Source: Sipunculus nudus
Lineage: Eukaryota > Annelida > Sipuncula > Golfingiida > Sipunculidae
Assembly (NCBI GenBank): GCA_026874595.1
Contig: CM049306.1
Coordinates: forward strand, 84,844,142 to 84,908,141
DNA: 64,000 nt
Direction of reading: 5' to 3'
Part shown: positions 1-13,257 of the stretch, one piece after another
Layout: the number at the start of each line of letters is the position of its first letter
Position numbering within the stretch: the first letter of the stretch is position 1
Translations under genes and position numbers: made by a program
The notes under the pieces: model-generated
What the model saw: the letters and a program-made list of their open reading frames with translations, nothing else
Database searches by the model: none
What the model was told of the DNA's origin: nothing

Positions 1-33
1 AACATCTATATAATAGATTTATTTTTTTTTTAC

Positions 34-136
34 CTACATCCATTTTGCAGGACTGCATCAACAATATTAGGTCCCCATTTCGATTCTATTTGGCGAGGAA
101 TATTTTCTGTTACCATTTTCATAGCTGTTTCCCAAA
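34..136 (-). CDS. Possible exon of a minus-strand gene at the window edge
   Basis: Read on the minus strand, the segment has an acceptor ttattcag with a CTAAC branch-like site about 17 nt upstream, and a donor TGTAG|gtaaaa. One frame is open throughout and reads WETAMKMVTENIPRQIESK, then WGPNIVDAVLQNGC. The composition looks protein-like but I recognise no family. The + strand also has a fair acceptor here, so the strand is not certain. Confidence 0.25.
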
Positions 137-739
137 CTGAATAAATACTCGTTAGTCTTGGTCGAGAAAGCCTGGGACATAGCACGAATCATTTAGCCTC
201 CATTTGTCATATACTCCAAGTCCGAATGTTTAGCGGGGGGAGTTATCGCCAAGCTTCAAGTAGAAACTGTTATGAAAATTCGACAGGCATATAAACTAGA
301 CATCTGCATTCTAAGGAATGCAAGCCTCCACCATGTATTTGCGTTCACTTATTTGGCGTATATTACCAGAGGTGAGAGTACATATGTGGATATTCTTTGA
401 TGGCGTTCCTGAATCCAGATCATGTGTCGTATCCACACCAAAGTCTAATCGATTCTTCTTTGGCCCTTACCAAATAACCTGAAAATTTCATGAGATTTTG
501 TTCATGTTTGCGTAAGTTATGCTGTGAACAAACACACAAAAAAAAATGCAAACGTTGATGAACGCATACCCTTAATTCAAACGGAGGCAACGACAGTCCG
601 CATGTAATGTTAAAACCCTTCTCGCCCTTTTAAATATTGAACGCTAAATTTTGCATAATTCCACCATAGTTATTTGATTGGCTGAATCGTCTGTCTCTAA
701 ATCAGTAGGGACAACCTTCCGTCAGAGGTCCTTCCATCC

Positions 740-1060
740 ACCTCTTTCAGGTGGGAATTGTGTGGATGGCCGGGACGTTTTGTCTCAACTGTCATACTTT
801 TAAATCAAAATTTGTAACATTTCAAGGAAACACATTCTTCTTACATTTCACATGCGCATGCTTTCAAAATATTACTTATTCCGTGAAATCCTGACCACAA
901 AAACAGGTGTATGTTATGAGCCTTGACACATTTCTCATCCAGCGTATGAGCTGGCTGTATTACCCTATCCACTACAGTTGTACCTACGCCATTGGTGTAT
1001 TTATAATTTCTATACCTACAATCTTATAGTCAGGGTCCGAGATTTGTAGTCTGAAGAAAT
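740..1060. repeat. Dispersed repeat, copy A
   Basis: Shares scattered blocks with 48510-48850 in the same order and orientation, including acatttcaagg, caaaatattact, ttgtacctaygcyattggtg and gggtccga. Divergence is substantial, so this is an old interspersed family of unknown class. Confidence 0.6.
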
Positions 1061-2639
1061 ATCTAGCGGGCAGGGATGAAATCCCAACCTCATTTGAACA
1101 TTGACATGTAGCAATAACTATGTATTTATAAATAACTTAGAACTGTGTGTTTATATTTATGGCGGCATGAGTAATTTTATACGTATATATTTTCGTATTA
1201 TATACGAGAGAGGACAGCTGTTTTTATGTCTCCAAAAGCCTGAATATTGCATGTAAAGTGACATCAAAACTTGAGTTATTACGGATATACCAGACATTAA
1301 TACATTACGTTGGTACTCACGATGACTCGGGCTACATAAACTTGACATATCGCTGATCTTCGCGTCATATTACAAGAGCGCAGATTTTGCGGAAGTGCAG
1401 TCCCATCTAACCAACCAGCAGTAGACCGTTAACATCCGGCGCTACTATATACAAACAGGAAACTGCACCCATGTCATTTCGCATATGGATGTGTAAATCA
1501 ATAAAATAACAGAATTGCATCTTTCGCCAACGGTTACTTCCTAAATGACACCTAAATTTGATTCTCTTATACTGAGAGTTGATGAAAAGCCGACCGCCAC
1601 CGGCTGATGTATGGAGCATTAGCTGATGTGACACTGATATACAGATGAAGATGTAACACCCAAAAACTAGTCATTTCATAACAGAAATGGAGTAATAACT
1701 ATATAGGCAAGATAGATTGTCTATCGGCATTTCAAAAGTCTACCAAATGAATATAACCGTTTCCATCGTTTTGTTCACTCATCATCCATTAAGGGATGAT
1801 ATGACGTTCCTAAGTAAGTCCAGTTAATCTAGCTTTTGGTGATGGCATAATGTTTGCACTGTAAAGGTTTCTAACAAAGGTGATCATTTCACAACTCAGC
1901 CGCCTAATATAACATCCAAGAACGTCATCAAGGTTAAATCACTATTCAACATATAAAAGTTGTTATATGTTTTATTAGTGACAGCATGGAAGCCAACAAT
2001 GTTTAGAATAACTGGAAACTGTTGGTAATAATAAAAAAAGTGATGTTCCATTTATTATATTTCTTCTCCAGTTTAATCAAAACCTGGACATAATATGACA
2101 CTTATCATACATGCTGTCTCTTTAAACAGAATTTTTCACAGGGAACTGTCAAAAACAGCATCTATTTCGCATTCAGGCAGTAAAAGTTTAATAACTAGTT
2201 TGTCCCTCTGTAAAGCGCAAACCTCCGCCGAGGCAAATCAATCCTAGTAGACCTGCCCCTTTATCCGTGGCCCATACCCCCATACCTTGAAACATTTCAT
2301 TGATTATCGGTTAAGTTAACAACAAACAAAAACTACTTGCCTAAGATGCAAGATACAAAGTCTCTCAGTTAACCAACATCTCTCATTTGAACTAAATTCA
2401 ATGGTGCGTGATTTATTCAATGTTCTCGATCATTCATTCCGCAAGTATCAGTAAGTAAGCATAAGTAAATATCTCTACCTCCCACCATAAAATGGAACAA
2501 ACTGAGAGCGGATGGTAAGACCACAGCTGACCGGACGTTAAGTACACTATGCCTCACGTTTTGATGTACCGGCTTCCGTTATGTGTTATGACCTGTGGGC
2601 TATTACTCTAATGGCTTCACGGTGCCTCTAAATGGATAC
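1061..2639. other. No gene seen
   Basis: AT-rich sequence without a convincing exon or repeat structure. Short open frames here lack splice borders or recognisable motifs. Confidence 0.5.
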
Positions 2640-3711
2640 CCAGGACCACGACAGCATTGCTCACATCAACCCAATTAAATTCCTCTTTTCTGTTTCCATT
2701 TTCCAATACACATCCCTCAACGGTCCCAATTCAGAGAACTAGCGGGATCGTTTGAAGGTTTGTCTAGTTTATTTGCTGGGGTCTGATTAAATGCTCTAGA
2801 TTCAAGAAAAGCACTGTCATCCACATTTTCTCTTCACTTTTTATAGCCGATGCTTTTAAGTATTTTAAGTGACCACGTTGCCCATTAACTCGGTAATTAT
2901 AATTAAACGGAACACGGGGATTTCTTTTCCATAAGAACATGGAAGTTTCTTGTCCAACTCTCCTGTCTCAACGAAAGTAAAATCTTTTTCGATTTTATGA
3001 AGCATCATTATTGTATCAGCAATACCATGTAATCTAAGTACAGATCAGCAAGACTTTCCGTATGATTGCAGTTTTTCTATTTAAATGCAATCTGTGATGA
3101 TTTACTTGCTGTTTAGATATGTATTGGCTGCCATGAATTAAGGGATCTATCAATGGTTTCCAGTTCTTGTATATTAACGATTTAGTATGCTTATCCTGGG
3201 GACGAAGGGGTTGCAAGTTTTTCCTTTTGTATAGACATATAACAACTAGTATAAGAATATTTATACCAACCAGGGTTATGGGATTTTATTCATTATTTTT
3301 TTTTCTTCTTCAACTTCTTTTTTTACCGCTGTGTGCAAAGAAGTGAACATTTCCTCTTTATCATATGATTCATTATTGCATTATAGAGATGGTATTTTAT
3401 TTCTTCCCAGAAGGATAAGTAAAATTCGGTAGGGATACCATCAGACCCTGGAGCACTGTTTTTTTCATATGTTTCAATGCATCTTATAATTCTACAGTTT
3501 CAAGTTCTTTATCACAAATTTCCTGTAAAACCCTACTACTTATCTGTGCAACTCTGGCTTTAATTGTAATGATCATTTTATACATTTCTCTCTCAAATTG
3601 TTGTTTTTCCTTTTGTAACTGTTCTTTATTTAGTGTATCTGAGCTACTGAGTGAATCCAAAATTTGAATAATTCTTTTCTCAACAAAATATATTCCATTT
3701 TTATTTTTCAT
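2640..3711 (-). pseudogene. LINE ORF2 reverse-transcriptase remnant
   Basis: A charged helix (EQLQKEKQQFEREM) ends with an out-of-frame PGSDGIPTEFYLSFWEEI, the block before the RT palm. Further left, ADTIMML may be a decayed YADD-region, and LRIGTVEG with NAVVVLGIHLE fits the segment after the palm. Sequence between is missing or too decayed to place. Confidence 0.6.
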
Positions 3712-4122
3712 AAATTTTACAGGAAATGTTCCTATACTTTTTTTTACTTATGTTTATTTTTATCATCTCCAATTTTAATCTCGATGATTTGCATTGCTTG
3801 TATTGTTCATAACTTCTTTCAGTACATTGCTGTTTTTGTTTTGACATAATCCTCATTTTTTTAATAAATATATTTAACTTCCAGTACCCTGGCCCTCGAA
3901 TATTTGACACATACATAATGTCCAATACAACATATTTATGATCAGAGAGTCGGTTCTCAGGTTTCGAGGATATTGCATAATCTGTATAGTAGTTACATGC
4001 ATTCCATAAGTCAGATTTAGAAGTTAATGTATAATCTTAGATACTACTAACATTCCTTTCTGACCAAGTAAATCTATCAAGTTTATTTCCAGAATTTCCA
4101 GGCGTCTTCTAGCTCCAAGCTT

Positions 4123-4540
4123 TTATCTGAAATGTGAGTCTTTATTTCTATCAAGATCCTCTAAATAACAATTAAAGCCTCCTGCAATAACGATATTTTC
4201 TGATAATTCACTTATTTCTATTATCCATGATTCTAAATTGTCAAAAAATGCTATTTTGTCTCTCTCTTTATTCGGTGCATAAATACAGAGAAGACATAAT
4301 TTCCTGCCCTGGTATTCTACATTTACAAGTAGACTTTGCCCATCACAGCACCTATGTATATCCATTTTTATTTTTTCTTATATTAAAATTGCGACTCCTT
4401 TACTATATGCTGATTATGCAAAACTATGGAACATTTTTCCATTGAAGAACTATAAAATATATTTTCAAATTTCTCGGTACAATAAGTCTCTTGTAGGAAA
4501 ACAATATCAATGTTTATCTGTAACAGCCATAAAACTATTC
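4123..4540 (-). pseudogene. LINE ORF2 endonuclease domain remnant
   Basis: INIDIVFLQETYCTEKF near 4490-4520, then LCLLCIYAPNKERDK and NIVIAGGFNCYLEDLDR, match the apurinic-endonuclease-like (EEP) fold of LINEs. The usual GDFN is GGFN here, so the catalytic Asp is lost; at least one frameshift lies near 4370. Confidence 0.78.
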
Positions 4541-4993
4541 TTTTCCGTTTTTCGTATTTATGAAGTCATCTTATATTATATGAACAAAACCTAATTTGAT
4601 TTTTTTTTACTTTTCCTTTGACCAACAGAGTCCTTCATCTTCTCAACTAAATGTTTTTTGTCCAATGATATTCTGCGTCACTTCCTTCTTAGTTCTCACT
4701 CTCCAAGTAGTGTCTGTTTACATCCCACACTGGGCTTTGTCCACATCGTGGTTGTTTCACTACAACCATGTCTCCTGTCCATTTCCTCTTGGTTGTTTCT
4801 AGTTCTACTGACAAGCAAGTTGTACTCTTTCTGTTCTCTTGTGTTCCTGAATGTTCATGGTCATACATCACTTTTGTCAAATAGTTTGACAACCCTGTCC
4901 CTCATTGTTTACCAGGTATGGCATGTACATTGGGTAATGATCCTGTTGCTAACAGGGAATCTTTGTATCCTAGTATTTGTTCAGCTTTTTCAA

Positions 4994-5800
4994 TCAGAAT
5001 GTGTTCCATGATATCTGTTCCATTTCTGCTCTTAGTTGTGCCGAATGTAAATATTTTCCTAAATTTCTAGCACTACCTGCAGGTTTAGCATTGAAGTTTT
5101 CCTCTGCTAGTCTATCCTGCCCATGCTCCGCACTTTTAATTGTATGTCCATACATTTCTAAATTACATCGGAAGGCATTGGAAAGTATATCTGTGTGTCC
5201 TCCTACATTTCTCATCCGTTTTTCCATGACGTAACACTCACATTGTTTGCTACCTGCCGTGTGGCTTTTTTTTATTACAAACAGCACAGGTCTCATCACG
5301 GAACTGGTTTTATAGTAAAATTTACATTGGAAGCTGCCAATCTGTCCCTTTCTTGGCAGGGGGTTGTTTAAAGGCGCCTTAACAAATAGAAATCTATTTC
5401 CATTTTTATAGTTTGTCAAAGGCCCTCTTTGGTTCTTTCATACCGATATTTCACCTCTTAGCAAATCTCTAGTTTGTATTCTGCTTGCAAGTGCTCTCCA
5501 ATGCATTGATGTCAAAGGACGTTGGTATATCAGCCACGGTGATTTTGACAGTTGGAGACTCTTTTCATTCTTATTGCTGTATAGATTTCTGTTTCTCAAT
5601 TATAGTCCTTCTGACAAGAGTTTTATCCTGGCTTCATATGATTTTACATACACCCGCCAAAGTTTTTTTTTTCTTGGCGCCATCTTCATTGTCTGGACCA
5701 ATTACACTGGCAGCTGCATTGCGTACCTCATATGGTCGCATAAATTATTGTCCATTCTGTTTTATGGGGTATCACTTTCACATGACATTGTGGTCAGTAG
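4994..5800 (-). pseudogene. LINE ORF1 (nucleic-acid-binding protein) remnant
   Basis: An open stretch of about 140 codons includes GQIGSFQCKFYYKTSS and KKSHTAGSKQCECY. The latter is the right half of a CCHC knuckle. Its left half (CAVC) is in another frame, displaced at a run of A residues near 5272, a simple frameshift. Upstream, PTSFDINALESTC belongs to the same protein. Confidence 0.65.
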
Positions 5801-5830
5801 GCCTTTCAAAGGTTAAGTGCACATAAACTT

Positions 5831-6719
5831 CAATAGAAACACCTGGTTCTCTCTATTCAATGATATTAATTAACAAAAAAATCAGTCTTTTATGTTGACT
5901 TTTCCCAAAGCCTTTGAATATTCAGTTGAGCAAGTATCTAAGTTGATATGTTGCAAAGTCTGGTAAATATTAATTGCCTGTGTCTCTGGTAAATCGAACA
6001 AAAATGCAGAGCTAGTTATAGATGCCTCCTTGCACAGTGCACACCAGTGCTTTAACAATTAAATAATCAGAACTATGTCCTGTAGTAATGAATCAAATAC
6101 ATGAAAAAAGCTATGTCTGAATAGATTCTTTCATCGGTCTCTGAAGTTTTTACCTTATGTGTTTGATTTAATGCTCGAACAAAACAGATATAAACTAAAA
6201 CAGGTAATTCATTATTTTCCCTCAGACATAGATAAAAGATCATTCATATTTGTCAATAATATTTATTATATACTCATGCTTTCACCGTTCTTCGTGATTT
6301 CCTGCCATGCTTCTTTTATAATTACATCTAAGCTGCATGTAAGACAAACGCAATCTTTTGAACAAAACACGTATTGGAGGTTTTACAAAGAGTGGGTGTT
6401 CTTAATTAAATGTTGTCGGGTCTCCTTGTCTGTATTCTTCGTGCTTTCGCATCATGACATGACCAGCTATGAGGGCTTTTTGACACGAGTCTTCAAGTGA
6501 TTAGTCTCTAAAGATACATATTGTCGTGTTCCGCCTATATCTCCATTTTCCGAGAATTACTGGTCAGTTTAATTATAAACAAAGAATCCGTGATCATTTC
6601 GCTCTCAGGATAAAACGCACAGAACAGCTCCGTGTCCGTCTGCAGCTCTTTAAGGAAAATACAAAGTTACTCAGCAACATTGCGAGTGGTAAATTTCTTC
6701 AGCGACGTAACAACTTGCC
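5831..6719. other. No confirmed gene; possible promoter or 5' UTR region
   Basis: A 113-codon open frame at 6159-6500 has no recognisable motif and ordinary AT-rich composition. The 200 bp before 6720 are richer in GC, compatible with a 5' UTR if the six-codon exon is real. Confidence 0.3.
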
Positions 6720-6737
6720 ATGACTGAAGACGACGTG
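6720..6737 (+). CDS. Possible first coding exon of the RhoGEF gene (MTEDDV)
   Basis: ATG in the context TTGCCATGA is followed by five acidic or small codons and a possible donor GTG|gtaaaa. It ends in phase 0, the phase exon A needs, and would give MTEDDV-SLGISNSPDD. The donor is mediocre and a six-codon exon can occur by chance, so this is a suggestion. Confidence 0.3.
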
Positions 6738-6879
6738 GTAAAATCCACAGATATCGCAGATGCATGCGACATGTTTTGTTTTCATATTTTAAATTACTTT
6801 ACGTATTTAAATTAATAGAATTTGAATTCAAATGGAATATTGACTGTTGGTTTTGACTGCAGTATCTGAACCAGATAGT

Positions 6880-7080
6880 GGTCAAGATGGTCTCCCCCAC
6901 CCTTTCTTCAAACCATCGCCACCATTTTTTATGGATTTCAAACCATTTTTTTCTAGCCCCCCCCCCCCACTTCTTTGGACCTTAATACTGTTTGAGCTCT
7001 TTTTAAGCGTCCCTGGGTTGCCCCCCTCCTTCCAAAATCCTGGATCCCCAAACCCCCCTACCACTAGGCTTTCATATATA
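6880..7080 (-). repeat. G-rich 'ggatccaggattt' dispersed repeat, minus orientation
   Basis: Contains a run of C, then ccaaaatcctggatcccc on the + strand. Related copies sit at 16400-16590 (minus) and 32268-32440 (plus). This is a nonautonomous family without coding capacity. Confidence 0.6.
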
Positions 7081-8412
7081 CTTGCAGAAGCCGACATATA
7101 TACCAGACGTTTTTCTTCGCCAGCCTTCAATTCATTTTCTGTAGTCATATTGTCTAGGATTTAGGATCTTTGTTTGTAAAAATACAAATATACTAATGAA
7201 AAATACCTTCTGCTGAGCTAGAGTAAAGTATCTTAATCTATGTAAAAGATAACTGAAAACAACTATCCGCATCATAGGAAAGTATCCGAGTCTCCTTATC
7301 ATAGTCAATGAATAACAGCCTTAAAATAACGTTATATCTATATAAATGTGTAATATTAAACTACGGCATACCGGCTGGGCCTGCTTGGCTTCATGCGTTC
7401 CGTTTAATTTATATTCTTTTCTCAGAGTAGACATTTAGGTTTTTCCATCATGCCAGGCGGAAGTAAAGGATGTAAATGACTCGTACATTTCTCACGGCAA
7501 CAATATAACATTTCTGTGCATTTTTTTCTTACTTTTCATATAAATATCTCATTTCAATTTACATTATGATATCTACGCAATAAATGTAACATTAAGTTTT
7601 AAAGGTCTATAAAATAATCTGGCTAGTTCGTCTAAAAAGTTTTTAGGCTCTTTAATGTTGCTGCAGTAATACTACTATAGGGTATTGGATAAGTTTCTCA
7701 ATATCTTAAGTCACCGGTATCATCTTATGAAAGCATCTTCCATTTTCAGCAGCTTCAGTGTAAAATTGAGATGCGAGAAGTTTTTCTTTGGATGCAGGCA
7801 CATTGATGTTTGAATTATGTTTTGCAAACAGCTTAGTCACTGAAAATGATTTGGACATTCCTGGCACATTAAGTGTATCACTAATGCTCGCAATTCTTAT
7901 TAGGCCACGCAAAACAAATCTTTGTTCTAAGTTATCTTAGCTCCAATTTACCGACAATTTTCTGCGCCGGGGAGGAAAGGGTAGGAGAAAGTATGAATGG
8001 GCAACATACCCTCAGTTTTTATGCTGCTAATTCCTTATCTTGCCTTGACCCTTCACAAAAATCAATTTTAATTAATATTAATAATATTAATAATATATTT
8101 GTTTTCGCAGATATAGTTGAAAGTGGATTCATCTTTGTTTTGTACACTAGTATACCGTTTCCAGAAATGTCGCACACCTCAGGAAAGAGGTATTTATCCA
8201 AGCGGTTTATTCATTTGACTCAGGAGTCCTCGGTTTTAACCCCCCCCCCACCCCCACCCCCCACCCCGGGGGATCCATGACTTCATGATGAATTCTCGTT
8301 AGAACCTCAGAAATTCGCTTCATTGTCTTATAAACATGCTTATGACTTTTGGATTATTCCTGGCCACGTGTATATAAAACCTGAAATTCAGAAGGCTGAA
8401 TTTTAAATATTG

Positions 8413-8476
8413 TTGAATGAACGAATGAAAGAATAAATGAATGAATGAATCAATGGATAAACGAATGAATGAATGA
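8413..8476. repeat. Imperfect (GAAT)n tetranucleotide repeat
   Basis: About sixteen degenerate tgaa/gaat units. A short C-rich run lies upstream at 8239-8271. Confidence 0.85.
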
Positions 8477-9292
8477 CTTTCATTTAGGTCTGCAGTAGAA
8501 TAGAACAATCATATATTATAATACATACAACGTGCTAGGAAAAATGCTAGCACAATAATATCAATAATAATACATGATAAGATAAATAAATCATATTTCT
8601 CTTATTGTATGGATACCGTCATACTCATTCAATAAACAGTGCCATCTACAGGCAATGGACCAACCCTTTAAAAATATCGCGCATTATTGTCGCTCCTGTT
8701 AAAAAAATTACGTATTTTTGAATCGTCGAAATGTAATACATATTCGGAAATCTCTCTACAATGTTGGTACCAAAGTCAGTGAAGTAATATGAGTTTTTAG
8801 GTATGGCTTACACAGAAAGCGATAAGTCATGGGAACGTGAGGCCAACAATAGGAGAGAATGTCTTGTGTAAGCTGAATAAATATCCTACCGAGTGATCCG
8901 GACGGGATGGAGTCATTCTAATACTTATCTCAGTTTGCATCAACTTGGTACATTTGTATCCATTGTGTGAAACCATTCCTCGAATTCCGATCTTTTAACA
9001 TGCTACCAAAGTACGTTTGATCTCGCAGTGTGTAAGCCTATGGCAAAAAACGTAACAAAGACATCGTTTGTGAAAGTGCGAAAAAAATCCACGCTAATAG
9101 GTCGCTTTTATTGGTATTCAGCCCATTGACAGGTTTGCCCTTTTTTTGTCAATTTATCATATCCAAAAGGACACCCGGGAGGCCTTCAGCTTTAGTCAAC
9201 AAAGTAATAGGTCTAAGCAAATAAAAAAAAAATGATAGCTTAACAGATTGCTGTCTTTGTAGATGTATTCATAGCATCGTACCGTAGAACGT

Positions 9293-9460
9293 AAGTTTGT
9301 GGCAGGCCGGTAAGCGGGTCAGATCCCGCGCGAGCAATTTTAGGGCGCTGTCTTTGGCAATACATTAACCCCACTTGTGTACTTTGGTGTGACGTATGAG
9401 CACCGGTCATAGATGGCTGAACGTTTACGAATGGTAAACCCCTTGGGATTTAAAGTATGA
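9293..9460 (+). repeat. Eroded tRNA-derived SINE remnant
   Basis: A B-box-like gggtcagatcccgcgcgagc is followed by gtctttggcaatacattaac, close to the 'tctttggcaagacacttaac' block common downstream of tRNA heads in invertebrate SINEs. The A box is not convincing and no poly(A) tail is seen. Confidence 0.45.
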
Positions 9461-9747
9461 GGTTGGGTGTCTTATATTACCAATATATCGTGCTAGGTTC
9501 ACATCTAAACATGTCAGACAAAGCTACTTTCAAGTCGTGTAAATTTAATATTCTTCCAATTTTTCTTTGATAAAGATTGGTTTCTGATGTATTTTGTCTC
9601 CAATTTTATACTTAGTTGACAATTGTGACAGGCAAAGATACCAAACATAGCTTAAAGAGGTTTGTTTATGTAAACTACTTCAGATCCGATGACACTGTCT
9701 TTCTGGTTAAAGTTTCAAAATAAAAAAAAAATCCTGTCCGGGGAGAT

Positions 9748-9748
<1 letters not shown>

Positions 9749-9788
<40 letters not shown>
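9749..9788. repeat. (CT)n microsatellite
   Basis: Uninterrupted CT dinucleotides in the long AT-rich region before exon A. Confidence 0.95.
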
Positions 9789-9790
<2 letters not shown>

Positions 9791-10819
9791 TTTGCCATCA
9801 TTAGAAGACTTTTTCAAATTTACTGTCAGAATTATAAATGTTAAAGAAATTTCTGTGACTTTATAAAATTTTATATCGGTTAATGTCCTCTCCCTACTAA
9901 CCACGTGGTCACCTTGCCACAATTTTTTTGTAAGAATGGGTTTTATACTGACTTTAGAAATTCGAATTTTATAAAGAACGCAACCATTCTTTTACTTTGC
10001 CTTTTAAATGCATGATACATTTTATGTAGCATTATATGTGACTTAATGTTTGACTTTTTAATTCATCTTTCCGCAGACTATCTTTGCTCAGTACTGCGCT
10101 TCATCAGTTGCAAGCATAAATTATTATTCGTAAGAAACGTTCATCTCTTACATAGATGGCGCTGTTGAGCTGGACGTGTGAATCACTGGTTTATTCATAT
10201 TCCCAGCGAGTCCGTGATTATTTCAGACGGCTGCGCAATCTTTATCCCCAAACAATCATCATTTACTAGGCCCAGTGGAGTGTTCGGCAACAAATTCACA
10301 CATATTATTTTACTTGATTTAGATTTCTAGATAAAAATGGTATTTTGGCGCGCCTGTAACTGACTGTAACTCAGGCGTCCCTTTGTAACCGATACTCGGT
10401 TAGTTATATACAACTAGTAGTGATCAACCGTTGGCCTTCAAAATGTTTAATGGCTCCGTCTGTTCGTGCTTGCCTGTGTATTAAATCCAAATGATTGCCT
10501 GTGTCTGGATTTTGAGTGATCCGTCGCGGGGGACAAAATAAATAAACTAAATAATAAACAACACTTTTTCTGTCAGTTCTCATTCAGTCTGTACCGGGTA
10601 TCTCTTTCCAAACAGATCACTGTCTGCAGTGTGGCACATTTATCTCTTGTTTATTGAATAATGAGGTTGTTTGTGGTTTTTATCAAATTAATTCACATGA
10701 CTGTAAGTAATGTAGAAAAGCTCTAGGTGTGCATATATCAAGATATGTAAGAACCTGAAACTGTCGGTAAAAATTGAGATGCTAAGTTTAAAAACATGAG
10801 ACATTGACAAAATTGATGC

Positions 10820-11420
10820 ATGCACGTGCTAAGACGACATAATATCTAGAAAACTAAATAGCGGATAGCAAATCTTAACTTGAGCAGTACATGTACAGAC
10901 GACATAATACCTTGAAAACTGAATAGAGGACAACAAAACATCGAGCAGCACATGAAAAGACGGCATAATATCTGGAAAACTAAATAGCGGACAACAAATC
11001 TGAATTTCAGGCTTCACATTCAAGACGACATAATATCTGGAAAACTAAATAGCGGACAATAAAAATTTAACTTAGAGCAGCACATGCAAAGACGGCATAA
11101 TATCTGGAAAACTAAATAGCGGACAAAAAAAAACTAATTCCAAACAGCACATGCAAAGACGGCGTAATATATGGAAAACTTAATGGCGGGCAAAAAAATT
11201 AATTTCAAGCAGCACGTGCAAAGACGGCATAATATCTCGAAAACTGAATAGCGGATAGCAAATCTTAACTTCGAGTAGTACATGCAAAGACGACATTATA
11301 TCTGGAATACTAAATAGCGGACAACAAAACTTAAATTAGAGCAGCACAGGCAAAGACGGCATAACATCTGATAAACTTAACAGCAGAAAACAAAACTTAA
11401 GTTCTTTAACTTCGAGCAGC
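10820..11420. repeat. Minisatellite, 65-66-bp unit
   Basis: The motif gacggcataatatctgg plus aaaactaaatagcggacaa recurs at 10833, 10898, 10959, 11024, 11091, 11158, 11223, 11289 and 11355. Spacing is 61-67 bp, mostly 65-66. Units are diverged by substitutions and A-run length. Confidence 0.9.
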
Positions 11421-13257
11421 AGACAAATCTCATCAATCCGGCCGTTACCTTGACTTTCAAACGTGACCGTATACAATATGTAATATGTTGTTCGTGCCAG
11501 TTTAAAATCGACCTACTGATTGGCGTTATAATTGAAATATACTTGTTAAGGTACATAATGGATACGGTATTTAGTTGGATACTGCACAAAATTTGGTATA
11601 TTTTACCAAAAAGTAAAAGTTACATAAAATACTCGATTAGTAATCGATTATCGGTCAAATCTTTCTTTTAGTGATCAAACATGTTATACTTAGCTTGTTC
11701 TGAGATCTTACTTTTAGTTGAACCTTGCACAGTCTCAGTCAGCAGAACACAGTTTTAAGGGTACAGCTCATAGCTGCAGTGTCTGTGCGCGGCTGTCAGC
11801 TTTCAAAAACGATTTTGTCACGAGAGAGATGAGACCTCCAAGACACAATTGGTTTTGCGGGTTGATTTAAGTTCAGTTCCGTTGGCACGGAAATCCTTTT
11901 TTTTATTTTCAAATGTTAGACCTTTTACCTAATTTGTTGTTTGCATTTGTTCCACTGTAACTTAAATTTAAATTTCTTAACGGATTTAGGGTAAGAAGAA
12001 AGCAACCTAAAGGAGTACCGCCGATAACAAAAGTCAAAGGAGACAAATTTCATTATTTTTTCAACTCCTTGTAGCCTTGCAGCTGAGAAATCGCAGAGGT
12101 CAATAAAATTTATTGAAAACCATAGATTGAATATAAAGATATTATGTCTGATTAACCATTTGTGTGTTCAGACGTTTATATAAGGTCAACCGTCAGTGTT
12201 CTGGGCAGACTATAACAGTTAGTTTTAAATAATGGTTTCTTGTGAAGATTTTGATCTCTTCAGTATCGTCATGGTTACTAATATTAGCTTCCCTATGATC
12301 ACTTTTTAACCAAGAGGATAACCTACCTGACATCTACAGTTAAAACATTACATTATTTGTTGCTTTACCCCAACGTTGTCATGGTAACACGTGTGTACAA
12401 AATCATCTGCGCTCCTCTCCCAACCCTTGGCCATGGAGAGTTGATCGGGAAAGGTCAAGTTTTCTCGAATTTTCGTTACGGTAAATCTTCCCCTGACGTC
12501 AAGGTCTATAAATTGTTATAATATAATATTGGCATGAATTTCGTGAGGAACTTTCTATGGTTGTTCTATTGAAAGCATGACACCTGTTTGAGCATGTGAT
12601 GTTGTGTTTCCTGCTAGATGATGCCAGACATATTTTCTATGACCGTCTGCGTGACGATGTTATCCATACTATTTCAGATGATTTACACAATTTAACACGT
12701 TTTATACGAGAACAAGATAGCAAAAGAGTGTTTGTTTTCTTATAGAGTTTGTTTTGATTCATTCGTGTATGGTTGCAAATGCTTGCATTTTATTTCAAAT
12801 GTTGATTTACATCACAATACCCAATACTCAACATAATATGATGTCTTTATTTGAGCGGATTCAAATAAAATTATCCATAGTTTAAGGATTTCGGAAACGA
12901 CTTTCTGTGGTCAGAACTTTTCCATGTATATCCAATGTCCCCATTGTCCAATACAATAATTGTATTAAAAAGTTAATTGAAGATGGATCGCATTTTATAC
13001 ATGTATCTGTCCAAATCAATGGAGCTCTTCTGTCTCTCGGTGGCATAAGTCCACCAACAGAAAGATTGTGCCGTGGGCGGTCCTCTGGGCTCAGTGAAAT
13101 GTTTGTCATTGCCATTGTCCCTACATTCAAAAGGCCTACCACAATCAAGGGCCTCGAGAATTGGTGTTGCTTCGATTGAATGAAATTGAATCCCTCCTTC
13201 CTGAATGAACTTTTCTGTTATGCCAATAAGCATTATCTTATTTATTTTCTCTTTCAG
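11421..13257. other. Region before exon A; no exon identified
   Basis: Overlapping open frames on both strands at 12880-13230 have no recognisable motif. They end close to the exon A acceptor, and the block is richer in GC than its flanks. Confidence 0.4.

Larger units (their letters stand above)
2640..5830 (-). mobile_element. Decayed L1/Tx1-like LINE, minus strand
   Basis: Reading right to left, the parts of a two-ORF non-LTR retrotransposon appear in order: an ORF1 region with a zinc-knuckle remnant, an endonuclease with DIVFLQETY and GGFNC, then reverse-transcriptase pieces with PGSDGIPTEFY and VVVLGIHLE. Frames are broken many times by stops and indels, so the copy is dead. Ends are not sharp; no target-site duplication was found. 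Confidence 0.8.

Noticed and set aside
4227-5826. Several + strand open frames of 70-117 codons
   Set aside because: They are antisense to the minus-strand LINE domains that explain this region.
12882-13233. Overlapping open frames on both strands just before exon A
   Set aside because: No motif, no in-frame link to exon A across its acceptor, and both strands are equally open, which suggests composition and not coding.
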